DNA of 64,000 nt. Origin: Aegilops tauschii subsp. strangulata. Lineage: Eukaryota > Streptophyta > Magnoliopsida > Poales > Poaceae. The stretch lies in contig NC_053035.3 in assembly GCF_002575655.3 (NCBI RefSeq), forward strand, positions 95,133,322-95,197,321. Reading direction: 5' to 3'. Below, in pieces: positions 22,600 to 35,350 of this stretch. Numbering within the stretch: the first letter of the stretch is position 1; every line of letters starts with the position of its first letter. The notes under the pieces were generated by a model that was not told the DNA's origin, did no database searches, and saw only the letters and a list, made by a program, of their open reading frames with translations. The position numbers were made by a program, and so were the translations under genes.

Positions 22600-23450
22600 A
22601 AGGCCGGCCCGTTTGACTTGGTCAAAAGGTGGCGGGCCGGCCCATGGAAAGCCTGTTAACGGCTTGTTCGCATATAGCCCATTTACAGCCCGCTAACCCA
22701 AGGCCCGTTACGCCCTATCCGAATTAGGCGTAGCGTCATCTGGGCCATCCAATATGATTCCAGCCCGTTTTCACTTCTGGCGCATGTATGGCCCATGACG
22801 TCTTTCGGCCCATATGAGGCCCTATGTAACTCTTGGCCTATTAACGGCCCGTGGTGAAACTGGCCCGTAATGAACAGTGTATCACTTTACACCCATTAAC
22901 GGCCCGTGGTGAAACTGGCCCGTAATGAACAGTGTATCACTTTATACCCATTAACGGCCCGTTATTCCGTTGGGCCGTTTCCAGCCCATGTTATCTTTCG
23001 GCCTTCTCAGAGCCCATTTATTCTTGGGCTCATTTCCAGCATTCGTTTACTTACGGCCCGTTACTGTCATTTTCTGCTTGTGGGCCAAATTCAGCCCGTG
23101 GTTACAGTCGGCCTGTTTGTGGTCCGTTAATAAGTTGGGTCGTTTTCATAGCGTCATCAAATACGGCCTATTAACGATGGCCCGTTATGGTCGGCCCATG
23201 AACGGACGATTCCAACTCTAGCCCGTTTACGGCCATAATGCGGTCTGTTTGGCCCATGTTTGGCCAATCGATCATACGGCCCGTATAAGGCCCATTGATG
23301 ATACGGCCCGCAGAAGGCCCATTGTTTCTACGGCCCGTAGAAGGCCCATTGTTTCTACGGCCTGTAGAAGGCCCATTGTTTCTATGGCCAGTAGGAGGCC
23401 CAGTGTCACTACAGTAAATATTAGCCCATGGTTATTGTGGCCTAGTTTTA
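22600..23450. repeat. Left subterminal region rich in GGCCCGTT/GGCCCAT motifs
   Basis: Short motifs of the form GGCCCGTT and GGCCCAT, in both orientations, recur every few tens of bases. A 55-bp direct duplication lies at about 22841-22950 and a perfect 27-bp array at 23277-23411. Dense subterminal motifs are the binding sites of TNPA-type proteins in known CACTA elements; the role here is inferred. Confidence 0.75.
23277..23411. repeat. Five 27-bp tandem repeats
   Basis: The unit CGGCCCGTAGAAGGCCCATT plus seven bases is repeated five times with few changes; every unit carries two GGCCC motifs. Confidence 0.92.
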
Positions 23451-26400
23451 AAAAATAGGTTATTGCAGCCACTAGCTAACCGCGGAAAAAGAACTGCAAT
23501 GACTACAAGCAAACAAATAAACAAGACAACAAGGAAATAAATAAGCAAGCAACTAACGCTAGGCTATCACGGCTATTACACATATTACATCCACTGGGCA
23601 TCAAAGTTCGCCACCAGTGCAAATATAGGGAATAAAGCTGCATATCATATACACTGGTTGTCAAAGATGGCGACCAGCGCAAATAAACGCTGCAGCAAAA
23701 CAAATCCAGAACTGAAACCACTTCAGAAGATCTTAAGAAACAATATCCTGGGTACCCATAATGCTGGCAAGATGCTTAGCAAGCTTATTAACTTTATCTT
23801 GTTTGGCGCTTAAATCCTCCAGCGCTTGCTGTTGCACCAGAAAATATGCATCTGAATTCTGCAGGGACTTCCTCAGTACTTCAGCTTCCTGTCGCAGCAC
23901 ATCTGATCGATGTCTTTCAACTTGAAGTTGAGACTCAAGAAGACGAACTGATTCAGGCAGCGAGTTCGAAGAGCTTGTGCCAGCAGTAGTGGCCAGTAAC
24001 TCGAACACTACATCAAGACAGGACTTTTGGGTTCCCTCACAGTCGTCAAGATAGTTTTTATCAGCTTTCTTGGAGACCAACAGGGATGTCTCACTATCTT
24101 GAACCTTATCTGCATTACTTCCTTTACCATTGGATAACGCGGTACTGTTCTCCAATATTTTGTCCGCATTCTAAAAGAGAAACAAGCAGACACATCACAT
24201 GTTTACCATGTTGTATATGAAACTCATTTTGGTAAATGAGTTCAGTAGTAAAGTGGATAGGATAACAGCATGAAACAAACATATATCTATGTACCATGGT
24301 CACTTTATGGTCTATATCATTCTAGTTTTTGTTGCCAAATCAAGATAGAGACACAGTTCAAATAATATTTGTTCAAGACAAAGCAGAATAGACAGAATAT
24401 AAGTGTGGGTAACTATAGAGCAATAACAACACTTGTAATGTGCATGACATGAGAACATAACTGTTTATTCAATTGAAACTGAAATCAACATAGAGCAGGT
24501 TACAACAGCAAACCAGTTAAAGAAACAGGTTTAAAACATACCTGTTGCGCCATTGGAGTTTCAATTCCATCCTTCAAAATTGAAAATAGTTGGTATGAGT
24601 AAATACAGTAATGCAAGAGCAAAGGAGTATGAACCATAGCTACAGAACCTGACCTGAGAACAAATCTTCTTCTTCTTTAAGCGTTGAGTTGGGATTCGGA
24701 GTGGTGGTCCTCGCGCTTTGGGCACTGCAGTTCCCTTACTAACTGCTCGTGTTTGGGTGCTCTGTGGTGGAGACGGTGCTGTGTCAACTGGAACTGGGTT
24801 ACTATCTGCCGGGGTTGGGGTTAGAAGGGGTGTAGCTGGTTCTCTGTCCAACTGGGTAGGGGTACAATCTGCGAGAGTCTGGGTTATGTGTGGTGGATCT
24901 GGTCCTTGGGCAAGTACAGCCGTGGTTCTATCTGCATCAACTGGTAGCACTATCTTTTCTGAAGACCATGTTGTTACTCCCTTAGATACTGCCATCACGC
25001 TCTCCAATTCAAATGGCTGATAAACAAGAAAAGTAATTGAAAGTATAGACATTGTATGATAGACAGGTGCAATGGATAGTGGGGAATAAAAGAGGGCATG
25101 AAATAATTCATATTTATGTTGTCTAACCAACAGGATAGCATGACACAATTTCACATATATGATGGCTAACTAAACAGGATAGCATGACACAATTTCACAT
25201 TATGATGGCTAGCTAAAAAAGATGGAAAGACATAGTTCGAAATATGAGACTATGTAAACAGGATGACATGACATAACTATATAATGTGTTTATTAAATAG
25301 GTTGGCATGCCATAATTCACATACATTCACGGATAGAATGCCATAATTCAAAATATGATGACTGTAAACACTAAACAGGAGGAGATGATATAACTATCTG
25401 ATGTCTTTATTAAATGGGTTGCCATGCCATAATTCAGATAGATGATGTGTATGTACTATGTAAACATGATGGCATGATATAATTCAAATATATGATTTAT
25501 ATAGTAAGCAAGTAAGCAGATGGCAATCCATATATGATGTAAAAACTAAGAAATGCAAGACAACATGCATGACATGGGTAATATAACCCTGCCAAGTTTG
25601 AGCATAGACCTCAGGGGGGAAATAGGACTGGTCATCAGTCTCTCAATCCTCCTCTGAGGAGCTCTCTGTAACCAGCAAGATTTCTGCTTCAGCAGGTAGC
25701 ATTGTCTGCTCTGAATACCTTGTTTTCACTCCAGATACTTCCATCACCGCTTCAAATGGCTGATGCACAGGAAGAGTAGTTGAATATACAAACGTTGTCG
25801 ACAAATGGAACACGTAATACAAAAAATGATAGCATGATATAATTCACATACATGATGATTGGCTAAACAGCATGGCATTGCATAATTCACATATATAATG
25901 CCTTTGCAACAAGATAGCATTGTATAATTCACATATATAATGTCTTGCAACAAGATGGCAATGCATAATTCACATATATGGTAATTAGACACAGAACAGG
26001 TGGCATTCACACAAAGCATGTCTAAACTAATCAAATGACATAGCAATGCGAGACACCATACGCACGATATGAGCAACATAACCCTGCCAAGTTAGAGCAT
26101 ACACCTCGGGGGGGGGGGGAATAGGACTGGTCATCTGTCTCTGAATCCTCCTCTGAGGAGCTATCCATAACCAGCGAGATATGCGCTTCGTCAGATAGCA
26201 TAGTCTGCTCTGAAGACCTTGTTTTCACTCCAGAATTTGCCATCACCGTGTCAAATGGCTGATGCACACGAAGAGCAGTTGAATGTACTAACATTGTTGA
26301 CAAATGTAATATGTAACGAAAAAAAGGATGGCCTGATATAATTTACATATAAGATGACTGGCTAAGCAGGATGGCATTGCAAAATTCACATATATGATGC

Positions 26401-28101
26401 CTGGCTAAACAAGATGGCCTTGCATAATTCACATAAACGATGAATAAACTAAACAGATGGCATTCGCACAAAGGATGTCTAAACTAAGCAGATGACATAT
26501 TTGATGTATAAAGTAAGCAATGCAAGACACCATATGCATGATATAACCAACATCAGCATGCCAAGTTAGAGCGAAGACCTCAGGGGGTATGTAGGAGTTG
26601 TCTTCTCCTTCTGAATCCCCATCAGAACAGATATCTTCCTCTCGATTACAATCCGAAATGCGTGGAGGGGGTTGCCTTTGCGCCTACCATGGAGCGACGT
26701 CTGCATGAAATTTTATTGCCACGCAAGGCTCGTCTCTTTTGCTCTACATGTTCAGTTCCATTGTTTACAATAACTGTCATGCATAGGAATAAAACATAGT
26801 GAGATTATGTAAGGAGTGCATGCAGAAATCCAGAGTGATGGTAGCAACCTGTGGATAGACCCAAAACCAATAATAGAAGGCAGATAATGGCTTTAGTTAA
26901 AAAATACAGATAATGGCTTCTTTACTGTTTGTTTCCCACCCAACATGAAACTCATAGTAGACACCGGAGATTAACCAGATAGTAGATAGATACTATTGAT
27001 AGCGGCCCCGATATGTACCCCACAACCATTTAAAAACTCAAGTTTGACCATTAGTTTGGAGCTGACTCAGAGTCTAATCGGTGAACAGGACGATAAAGTA
27101 GCATGTAATATTAAGCGATGCATAACGTAAGCAGACACGAAAGAGTGCGACCTCTCTTGCGGACCCGTGTAGTCCTCGAGGTCATCTGCTCGGTTGATGA
27201 TGGTAATGCAGTTTTCATGGCTGCCAGTGGCGGGGAAGAAGATCTGAGGCGGCGAAAGACAGTCTGGAGGTCGGATCCCTGCTGTGTTGGACCCTTCTCT
27301 CGTTGGAGCAGCTGAGCTCGGGTGGACGACGGCGCAGCAGGAGCGGGACAAACCACGCAAGGTTTTCTTTGACAACTATCTGTAAGAGAAGTAATTCTGT
27401 AAGGGCTCATTTGAATTGGAGGATTCCAACAATGCAGGGATAGGAAATAGACAGGAATAGGATAGGAATGCACGTGCAAAACAGAGAATTTAAAAACACA
27501 GGATTTCTGCCAATCTGGGTGTTTGATTCACAACAATTGGAAGATCACAGGATGCAAAGAAGCATGGTGAGATTAAGTCAAACCACAAGAAAATGTACGG
27601 TTATAATGCTATTATGCTACTATCTCTTAGTCTTGTGATTCATGAATAGGAATTTGAAAAGGAGGACAAGTGAAAATTAAAATTCCTACGTTTTTTCTTT
27701 CAAGGAGACACTAAAGGAATAAATCCGTGTGCTCAGTGGACAATATATATAACATGTAGAGTAAAAAAGAGATGCAACAAGTGTACAACCTCTTTGGCGA
27801 AGCCATGTCGATCTCAGCGTGATTGGGTTGGCCGGTGAGGATGCTCCGGCTGACTTTGCTGTCGGAGGAGGGGAAGAAGATCTTAGGCGTCTGGAGATGG
27901 AGCCCGAGGTACTGCTCCGCTGTGATGGAGGGTTTCGTCGTTGGAGCAGCTCCGGTGAGTTGTACAACACCGAGGCTGAAGCAGGACAAGAGAGACAACG
28001 AACAACGTTAACCAGAGTGGAATTCTAATAGCATCTCCAATACATGACGTAAAATACATAACCACAAAGTGCTAGATGTAAAATACATCAGCCGCTCATC
28101 T

Positions 28102-28204
28102 CTGAACTTAACTGTCGAAACTGAACTTAACTGTCGAAACTGAACTTAACTGTCGAAACTGAACTTAACTGTCGAAACTGAATTTTGCTGTCGAAACTGA
28201 ACGC
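28102..28204. repeat. 19-bp tandem repeats, about five copies
   Basis: CTGAACTTAACTGTCGAAA repeats at 28102, 28121, 28140 and 28159; the last unit has CTGAATTTTG. It lies in the first intron of the TNPA-like gene, next to the element at 28220. Confidence 0.93.
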
Positions 28205-28219
28205 ACTAGCAAGGTGAGG

Positions 28220-28682
28220 CTACAGGTCGGTCGACTGATTTTTCATCTCTGGTCAGTCGATTTTGCAGCCGTTGGATACGAAATCAAGGGCCTGCGGTTC
28301 ATCTTCAATCTCCACCCCCTTGAGCCGCCAACCACCACCGGCCAAACAGCAGCCCCCCACCGCCCGTGGCCGGTGGTGCGCCGCCCCGCCCGCCCCGAAA
28401 ACACTCCCCACCGCCGGTCCGCCGCCGCCCCGGCCATCCCTCTAGGCCCCCTCGTGCCGAGCTTTTTCTCCGGCGATCCCCACACCACCGCCCCGCCAAC
28501 GCCCCGCCACCGCCGGCGACCACTGCCCCCATCCTGAACCCTAAGATAGATAGTGGGGTACCTCTCCGGCGAGCCCCCCTCCCCGCTGCGGCTGGTTCTT
28601 CCTTCACCCCGGCGAGCCCCCCCCCCCCCCACCCCCTGAAAATCGACTGACCCAAAAGTCGATTCAGTCGACTGAAGTGTAG
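28220..28682. mobile_element. 463-bp terminal-inverted-repeat element with GC-rich cargo
   Basis: The left end reads CTACAGGTCGGTCGACTGAT and the right end, reversed, CTACACTTCAGTCGACTGAA; the similarity goes on through GGTCAGTCGATTTT for about 40 bp. The interior is very GC- and C-rich and looks like captured exon sequence. A clear target duplication is not seen. It could be a Mutator-like or Harbinger-like non-autonomous element. Confidence 0.6.
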
Positions 28683-29469
28683 CTAAATCGGAGTAGCATC
28701 GCAAGCAAGAGCAAGAGCGAGGGCAGCAGCGCGAGCAAGAGCAATAGCAAGAGCAGACCAGGCAGGGGACCGAGAGCAAGAGCAGAGCAGCAGCGCGAGC
28801 GAGAGCTAAAGCAGCAGCAGCTCCTACTGATGTGGATGTCGCCGCCGAGGGAGCGGCGCCGTGGAGGAAGTGGCCGGCGACGCCGCCGTGGATGGAGCCG
28901 CGCCGTGTCGGCTCGGGACCGAGCGCCGGCAGCACCGTGAGATCGAATCAGGAAGAAAATGCGGCGATTAGTGTACAACCTCTTTGGTGGCGCCGATTAG
29001 GCCGCAGCTTCATCCGAGGAAACGGTGATGATGATGCTCTTATGGTGGTGCAGGTGAAGACGGCGGTGTGGGAATGGAGGTGGCGCGAAAGACGAGGGGA
29101 ACATCGGGGCAGCTCCTTGGAGGTGGAGGACGGGGTGGCTGAACCGGCGGGACGATGAGATCGACGACGGATCCTCATCCGGTACGGTGGATGAGGGACG
29201 TCGAGGTGTTGCTGTGGATGACGTCGTCGGGGAAGAGGCTCCGGCTGGGTGGCGGACGGAGCAGGGTGTGGGGTTTCGTCGCGGGTTTTCGCGGCCTCGG
29301 TGTACAAATGGGTGGACGGATGGGATGGCAGTGGGGAACCATGGCTTAGAGACGCGCTTGTCCGAAATGTGGGGTAAGTTATGAAAGTACCCCCACCAAT
29401 TTGAGGCGGTTCTTTCGGTTCAGGGGTAGCACGGGCATTTCGCGTGTCGGGATTTCACAGGAGGTGGGA

Positions 29470-30400
29470 GTTTTCGCGCGCGTTGTAATTTCGGAATAGC
29501 AAGGCGCGGGTTCAGATGGAGGGAGTTGTCGGAGCACAACGAGACAAAGATATATCTTAAATATTTCAGGCTAACAAGGCGCGGGTTGAAATTTCCGGAC
29601 AAGCCTAACGTGTACTGTACCAAATCAATGCGCACTACAAATGTCATTCAAAACTTTGAATTCATGTTATGTTCAATTAAAATATTTCGCTACGTGTATA
29701 ATGCATGCAACCTACTACTCAAATAAACGTTTTAGTGCATTCCAAACGTATATACTACCGCTTCAATATGAACTAAATTTGAATTCGTTTCTCTATTTGA
29801 ATAAGATCTATAGTAATGATTGTTGTGAAGTCAAAGCATTTGAATTCGTTTCTCTGTTTTAATAAGATCTACAATCATCATTATTGTCAAGTTAAACCAT
29901 CGTTTGTGTATTATCTTCACATCACACCACATGATTAGTCTCGAGTTACATATGAACTATGTGTACTATATGAACTCGAACTAGATTTTTTGAATCCACT
30001 TTATTTTGATTTCAAATCACATTACATTTCTAGCTCTAGCTAGATCTTCATAATCTAAACCATGTCTCATATGTATAATGTGTTTATCACATTATGTATG
30101 GTGCCCCGCCCCCTACGCCTACAAGTATTTAGATGTGAGTTGCAAACACCACACATTACCACAAATTCAAATAAAATGTGAGAATGTTCAATATATAGTA
30201 TTGTTTAGATTGTTCGATATTTAGTTGTAAGCTGCAAACGCCACACATTATCACAAATTCAAATAAAATGTGAGATTGTTTGATGTATAGTATGGTTTAG
30301 ATTGTTCGGCATTTAGCTGTGAGTTGCAAACGCCATGCATTATCACATTATGGTATAACATGTGCATAGCACGTGTATCACCGCTATATACATGCATGCA
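29470..30400. other. AT-rich stretch upstream of the TNPA-like gene
   Basis: No gene is seen. Two local direct repeats occur: TTTGAATTCGTTTCTCT...AATAAGATCTA at about 29785 and 29838, and a ~105-bp repeat with GCAAACRCCACACATTA at about 30142, 30234 and 30327. Confidence 0.6.
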
Positions 30401-30469
30401 ATGTTTAAAACACTATGATATCCTATTCAAATATATGAATCTGCTTTCATATCAAATTATGATCTTTGT

Positions 30470-31800
30470 TAGTCTCTTACACCCACACAATCCTCTAACC
30501 TTTGTAGCTACCACTAACTTTCTCTCGTGCATGCACACGCCCTCCTCGCCCTCCCCCTCCCTCGGCATTCTATCCACCGGGCACATTCATTTTTTTCTTT
30601 AGGTCGTTCTCCCAGAGTCTCCACAACTCCTTTCTGACACACACCGATCGATAAACCTCTCTAGCGATGCCTGCCTACAACATACACACACACCTTCAAT
30701 CTCCTCCGTTATGTGTCCTTGCCTCGTGTCTCTCATACGGTCAGACACACGTGTAAACTCTCGCCCCTCTTTTCATCGATCTCACAACCGCACACTCCTC
30801 CCCCTATCTAGCTAGTAGTTGGGCCTCTCGCACCACCTCCTAGCTCCATTCTCTCTGTCTATCCGTCTCGCTGGGCCTTATTTGCCTCTAACAAATGGAC
30901 GTACACCGACCCATCTCTCGCTATACATATAGCTAGCTAGGTCCTTATAACTCGTTTTTACCCACACGTCAATCAATCTACCTCATTAGTTGTGTCTCTC
31001 CCTTCCTCCGACAAACAACAATTGATCTACCGATCTAGTTAGGTTTGCTTACCAAACACATGGTTCCCCTTCATCATCCATGGATGTGTCCCGACAGATC
31101 TATCACGCACAGGCACACACAGAAACACATCCCCACTCTTATTGATAACATTGCAGTTCTACCCTCAGTTTGTCTAGTAGGCCTATCCCACCATCTTCGA
31201 GAAGCAACTCCATCACCCATCCAGCACTCTACCCCTCTCCCTCCCTCTCTCTCTCCTCTCTCTCTCTGTCCCATCATATTTCCCGTCCTTCAGTTATGTA
31301 TGGATGTCGACCGATCTCCCTCAAGACATAGCTGGGTCTCTCCTTCTCAACACATATACGAGTCGTTCTACCTCTATAGTTAGGCCTCTGCATACCCCTC
31401 CCCCCACCCCCTCCCCCCCACACACACCGATACATCGAGCGCTCTAGTCATGTCTCCCTGCCACACACAAACTTGACATGTGCCCTCTAACGTTCCGATA
31501 GGCCAGTCGCCCTATATCTTTGACTTGCACACACACACAATTTCGATGGCTCTCTTCATCGATCTCACACCCAACCACTTGATCCTCTCTTCGACTCTAT
31601 CGATAGTTATGACCCCTCCCTCTCTTCTCGTGGATTGCCCGACCCTCTATGTATGATATGGATAGGCCTCCATTTCACACACATTGCATGCAAAATTTTG
31701 TTTGAGATGTCATCGACACATATTACCACAAATAATTCACGAAATCAACCCCCACCCCACCCCCCACCCCAAAACAAAAAACACTCACGAACGCGGTTTG
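30470..31800. repeat. Pyrimidine-rich low-complexity block
   Basis: The plus strand is dominated by CT and CA runs with recurring CACACA, CTCTCTCC and CGATCT words. A purine-rich mirror of this block lies at 58120-59280, upstream of the related plus-strand gene, so the two blocks hold the same place relative to their genes. The reading frames here are not supported. Confidence 0.7.
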
Positions 31801-32089
31801 TATCTCTCACACACACCCACGTAGATGGGGGACGTGCACGAAGAGAAGAGGTGCATGCACGGCGCACGTACTCCCGTCTCCTTCCCAACCACACCCGCGC
31901 GGTACACGGTGGAGCTCATTTCTGTACGAAAAAGGCAGCCTACGTGGTAATTTGGCACGTGTACTGGTTGTCCACTTGGTGGAGGGAGGATCGTCTACCA
32001 CGGGTGAACAAACAAATTGCGACTTGACGTGTTATGTTAAAAAAAGAGGCAAACCATGTGGGGCCTACCTTAGAGGCAAGGCTCTATAC

Positions 32090-32640
32090 ACTGGAGTACT
32101 TTTGATGTGTCTCGTCAACTCGCAGAACGAGGAGAAGCTTGCTTAGTACGCCGTCTCCCCCGCCCACGGGCGCGGTGGCTCGCAGGATGAGGTGAAGCTT
32201 GCCCCGCCTTACGCCCGCTCCCTCGCCCATGCGCGCGGTGGCTCGCGGGACGAGGAGAAAAATTTACTACTCCCTCCATTTACTCCTCGTCCCTACTACC
32301 TTGGTTATAGAGATTATATCATATTGTTTGGAATATATATGTCCTTTAGTAGATTTCAATATGAACTACTAGTACATACTCCAAACACTGATGTATATAG
32401 ACGTATTTTAGAGTGTAGATTCACTCATTTTGCTCCGTATGTAGCACTCTCCCTCGCCCCTCGACCCTTGCCCACGTGGTGGACGTGCAGCAATTCATTC
32501 GGTCTCATATAGCCAGAATGATATATACTGCACTACCATTATTGCTCGACTTCCCGAAGAGGCGAAGAGCCAATCGCAAGGTTAATATTTTGGAGATGCC
32601 AAGCGCAAGGTTATAGGAGAACAAGTAGTAGGTGCCGCGT
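32090..32640 (+). repeat. Segment duplicated at 52042-52370, with a MITE half inserted
   Basis: TGTGTCTCGTCAACTCGCAG, the GAACGAGGAGAAGCTTGCTTA stretch (split in report), GTGGACGTGCAGCA and GAAGAGGCGAAGAGCCAA all recur in order at 52042-52370. This copy additionally has part of a Stowaway MITE (about 32268-32446) and a second copy of the CGAGGAGAAGCTTGC motif. It lies inside the CACTA element while the other copy lies just 3' of an F-box gene. Confidence 0.8.
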
Positions 32641-32723
32641 CATTTATAAATAAAGTTTTTTTTCTTCAGTGGCACGTACGCAATATGATAGGTTCATATG
32701 GAGAGAAAAGGAAACCGCTCCAC

Positions 32724-32731
32724 TATATAAA
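32724..32731 (+). promoter_or_regulatory. TATA box followed by a possible captured 5' gene fragment
   Basis: TATATAAA is followed by a GC-rich stretch (32800-33000) with clean splice donors (CAAG|GTTGTG, CTCAG|GTACAA). A possible acceptor (GCCACAG) is at 33200. I do not recognise a protein, and frames are short. Confidence 0.3.
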
Positions 32732-33364
32732 TAGTCAGGATGGGCCAGCCTACACGGTTGCTTGCTGGGGTTGATCTCTAACATCCCGGCGGATCACGTC
32801 CGCTTGGGGAAGGGGTGGATGCTTAGTGTAGATGCGGTGGCCGTCGCCGACGGCGAAAACCCACTGTTGGCATGTCCCGATCAGGGGTCCCCGCCGTTCT
32901 CTCTCACAAAGCCGGTGAGGTTGCCTTCGTCCCTTGCTCACTGTCGCGACGTGGGCAGTTGCCGCCTCCCGCCGCCCTCCTCAAGGTTGTGCTACGTCCC
33001 TCAGGTACAACTCCCTTTACAGCCGGCTTGCACCACTGCTCCAGCTGCCCACATCACTCCCTGTGGATATTTCTCTACTTCTTTGCCCCGCACATACCTC
33101 TATTGGCTTCTACGTACTGTATTTGTGATGAGTTTATGTCTCATCAACTAGTCCCAGTAATCTTATTCTAATCACGCTTCTTCAATTTCTTTGCCACAGG
33201 GATGCTCATCTCGATTTTGGTGAAACTGCGCAAAATGATCCGATGGTCAAAAGGTTGCAAACTTCATTTATTAGGAAGCTCGAATGTTGCCAGCAAATTG
33301 AAGCCTGGTCAGGGTTCACGGTTCAAGGGCTAGGGACTGCATGGATTGTTTTTTTCTTTAGCTG

Positions 33365-33460
33365 CCTCTGTTCCAAAATAAGTGTCAACTTTAGTAGTAG
33401 TACAACTTTGTACTAAAGTTTGCACAAAGTTGAGACACTTATTTTGGAACGGAAGGAGTA
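33365..33460. mobile_element. Stowaway MITE, ~96 bp
   Basis: The inverted ends CCTCTGTTCCAAAATAAGTG and its reverse (CACTTATTTTGGAACGGAAG) flank a short spacer. These ends are typical of Tc1/mariner-derived Stowaway MITEs of the Triticeae; they insert at TA. Confidence 0.85.
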
Positions 33461-33642
33461 CATATTTGCTATGATCTGTCAATCATTGAGATGCAATAGC
33501 ATGCATGTTAGTCTCCTTTGTATTTGATGAAATGTTGCAACGGGCAACCTTGGACGCAAGATAAATGTAACAGAAGCTGGAAGCTTCATAGCATTGTACA
33601 AATTTATCTCGCTGATAAATTACAGTACGTACTATACTAGTA

Positions 33643-34278
33643 CTTCCTCCGTTCCTAAATATAAGTCTTTGTAGAGATTTCACCATGAACCACATGCGGA
33701 TGTATATAGATGCATTTTAAGTGTAGATTCATTCATTTTGTTCCGTATGTAGTGGAATCTCTACAAAGACTTATCTACTAGTAATAGCTAGCCCCCACTA
33801 CTAGGAATTCTCTATCCTCTCCTTGACCCACATCATCAAAATTGATGTAGCCGTTAGATGAAGTAAATCAGTCCATAATAGCCGCCTGATCTAGACGTTG
33901 AGAGGCTCCGCACTAAGCCACATGCAAGCATGGAGAAATACCATGGCACATGCATGTGAGTGGGTTTTAAATCACATCAACATGTCTGCATGCAAGCATG
34001 CACCGGTAGCATGCATGTAAGTGAGCTTTTAAGTCCCATTAACATGTCAAAAAGAAAAATATAATCCCATTATGCAGTAGGAGTTGGCTGATCTTTTTTC
34101 CTTACGTGGGATGATCTAAATGATGATGGGAGTTTATTTAGTTTGGCTACAACATTTGTCATGCGGTTATAGAGTTTTTTTTAGTTCTATGAAATCGATA
34201 ATTTTGCGCAGAGAGATATACCGCTGTTCCACGGCAATGCGCGGGGACTCATCTAGTAATATTTAGGAACGGAGGGAG
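33643..34278. mobile_element. Stowaway MITE interrupted by a Helitron
   Basis: The left half starts CTTCCTCCGTTCCTAAATAT and the right end is ATATTTAGGAACGGAGGGAG with TA on both sides. The MITE's second arm (CTCTACAAAGACTTA) stops at 33773 and resumes at about 34257. Confidence 0.85.
33774..34256 (+). mobile_element. Non-autonomous Helitron, 483 bp
   Basis: It starts TCTACTAGTAATAG and ends CTAG, with a hairpin (CCACGGCAATGCGCGGGG) about ten bases before the end, inserted between A and T. These are the signs of a Helitron. It contains no rolling-circle replicase. The insertion splits the MITE at 33643-34278. Confidence 0.75.
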
Positions 34279-34809
34279 TACGATGTAAAGAGTTAGGTGT
34301 CGCACGGTGATAGTGTGAGGTGGGCCATGTAATCACTAAGCCTGCGTGTTTTCACTGCTCTTGCACACCTCCGCTGTAAGAATGGAGAAAATTGTAATCT
34401 AGTAGTAGTACCTCCTTTCACCGAAAGTGTGGGACATCCAGCAGTCCTACCACCTCAGTAATAAAGACCAATGAGCCGTCAAATCACATAGACCCAGCAG
34501 TAAGTTGGACGGACGAAGCAACCATCACTCTTGCGCCAGTGAGAGGTCGCGTCCGCTCTGCCCGGGCATGAATGCGGCACCGATTCTTTGGAGCGGCGCT
34601 GACCGTTTCGGGCGGGAAGCGCGAGCGGGCGATGGAGGGGCTTTGGGTGGGCCAGGCTGGTCAGGAGCGGGCGTGGCAGCTGTCCGCATGTCCCTACCGG
34701 ACACGCCCGGAAACGAGAGGATGCACCGACTCTCGCGGCTAAAATCGTACACTACACAACATCTCTCTGTAGGAGTAGGTCGATCTGTCGCTCTCTCTAA
34801 CACACACAT

Positions 34810-34815
34810 GCTGTT

Positions 34816-34849
<34 letters not shown>

Positions 34850-34866
34850 GCGCGCGCGCACGCACG
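34810..34866. repeat. (CA)n(CG)n microsatellite
   Basis: A pure CA run changes into CG and then CACG dinucleotides. Confidence 0.97.
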
Positions 34867-35350
34867 CACCTTGGTCCCGTTGCACCTTCTAACGTGACTT
34901 ATTACACCTAGACGGAGGGAGTAGTAAGTATACGAGATACGGTGGCACACTGACTTAAGTCGAATACAAGTGCCCAAAATTTGTGTGCATGTTATAATAA
35001 GGATTCACTTAAAATAGTACGTGAGCGAACAGAAGGATCAATTGGACAGTGTTCCCGAGCAGTAGCGAGATGTGTGAGCTAAGGTACACCGTTGGCGCTT
35101 TTAATTTTTCTTATTAATTTGTTTGTTTCACCCTCTGACTGGTGGGACCCAACTTACTACGTGGAGAGAGGTAAGGTGACTAAGGCTGCATTATTTCTGC
35201 ACCACTATGGATAGTCTTACCACCAAAGCCACATGACACGATTATGATTGAAATCCCAATGACTCCCACACACACAAAAAAACACGACATGCTTGTCACA
35301 TGAATGCAGGAATGTATAAAAGGTTATTTCCCTCTCATTGAACATAACGG

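Larger units (their letters stand above)
23733..29307 (-). pseudogene. TNPA-like multi-exon gene of the CACTA element, with duplicated exons
   Basis: Exons can be traced from high to low coordinates: 29307-28980, 27975-27790, 27379-27152, about 26760-26575, 26260-26080, 25759-25588, 25016-24654, 24571-24542, 24170-23733. GT and AG ends are visible at most borders, and phase is kept across the last three. Two proline/serine-rich exons ending RQRG or RKRG are copies of each other. Three acidic exons (motif SEED...DDQSY.PPEV) repeat as well. The final exon has a coiled coil (LLESQLQVERHRSDVLRQEA onwards) and ends MGTQDIVS. Defects: the expected start (MDVSHP in the copy at 63566) reads LDVPHP, a TGA near 25642, a TAG near 26688 and a lost donor near 26575. 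TNPA-type proteins bind element ends; the assignment is by position and architecture. Confidence 0.6.

Noticed and set aside
28243..28935. 230-codon minus-strand frame
   Set aside because: It crosses the inserted inverted-repeat element and AGC-rich simple sequence; its glycine/arginine-rich content follows base composition.
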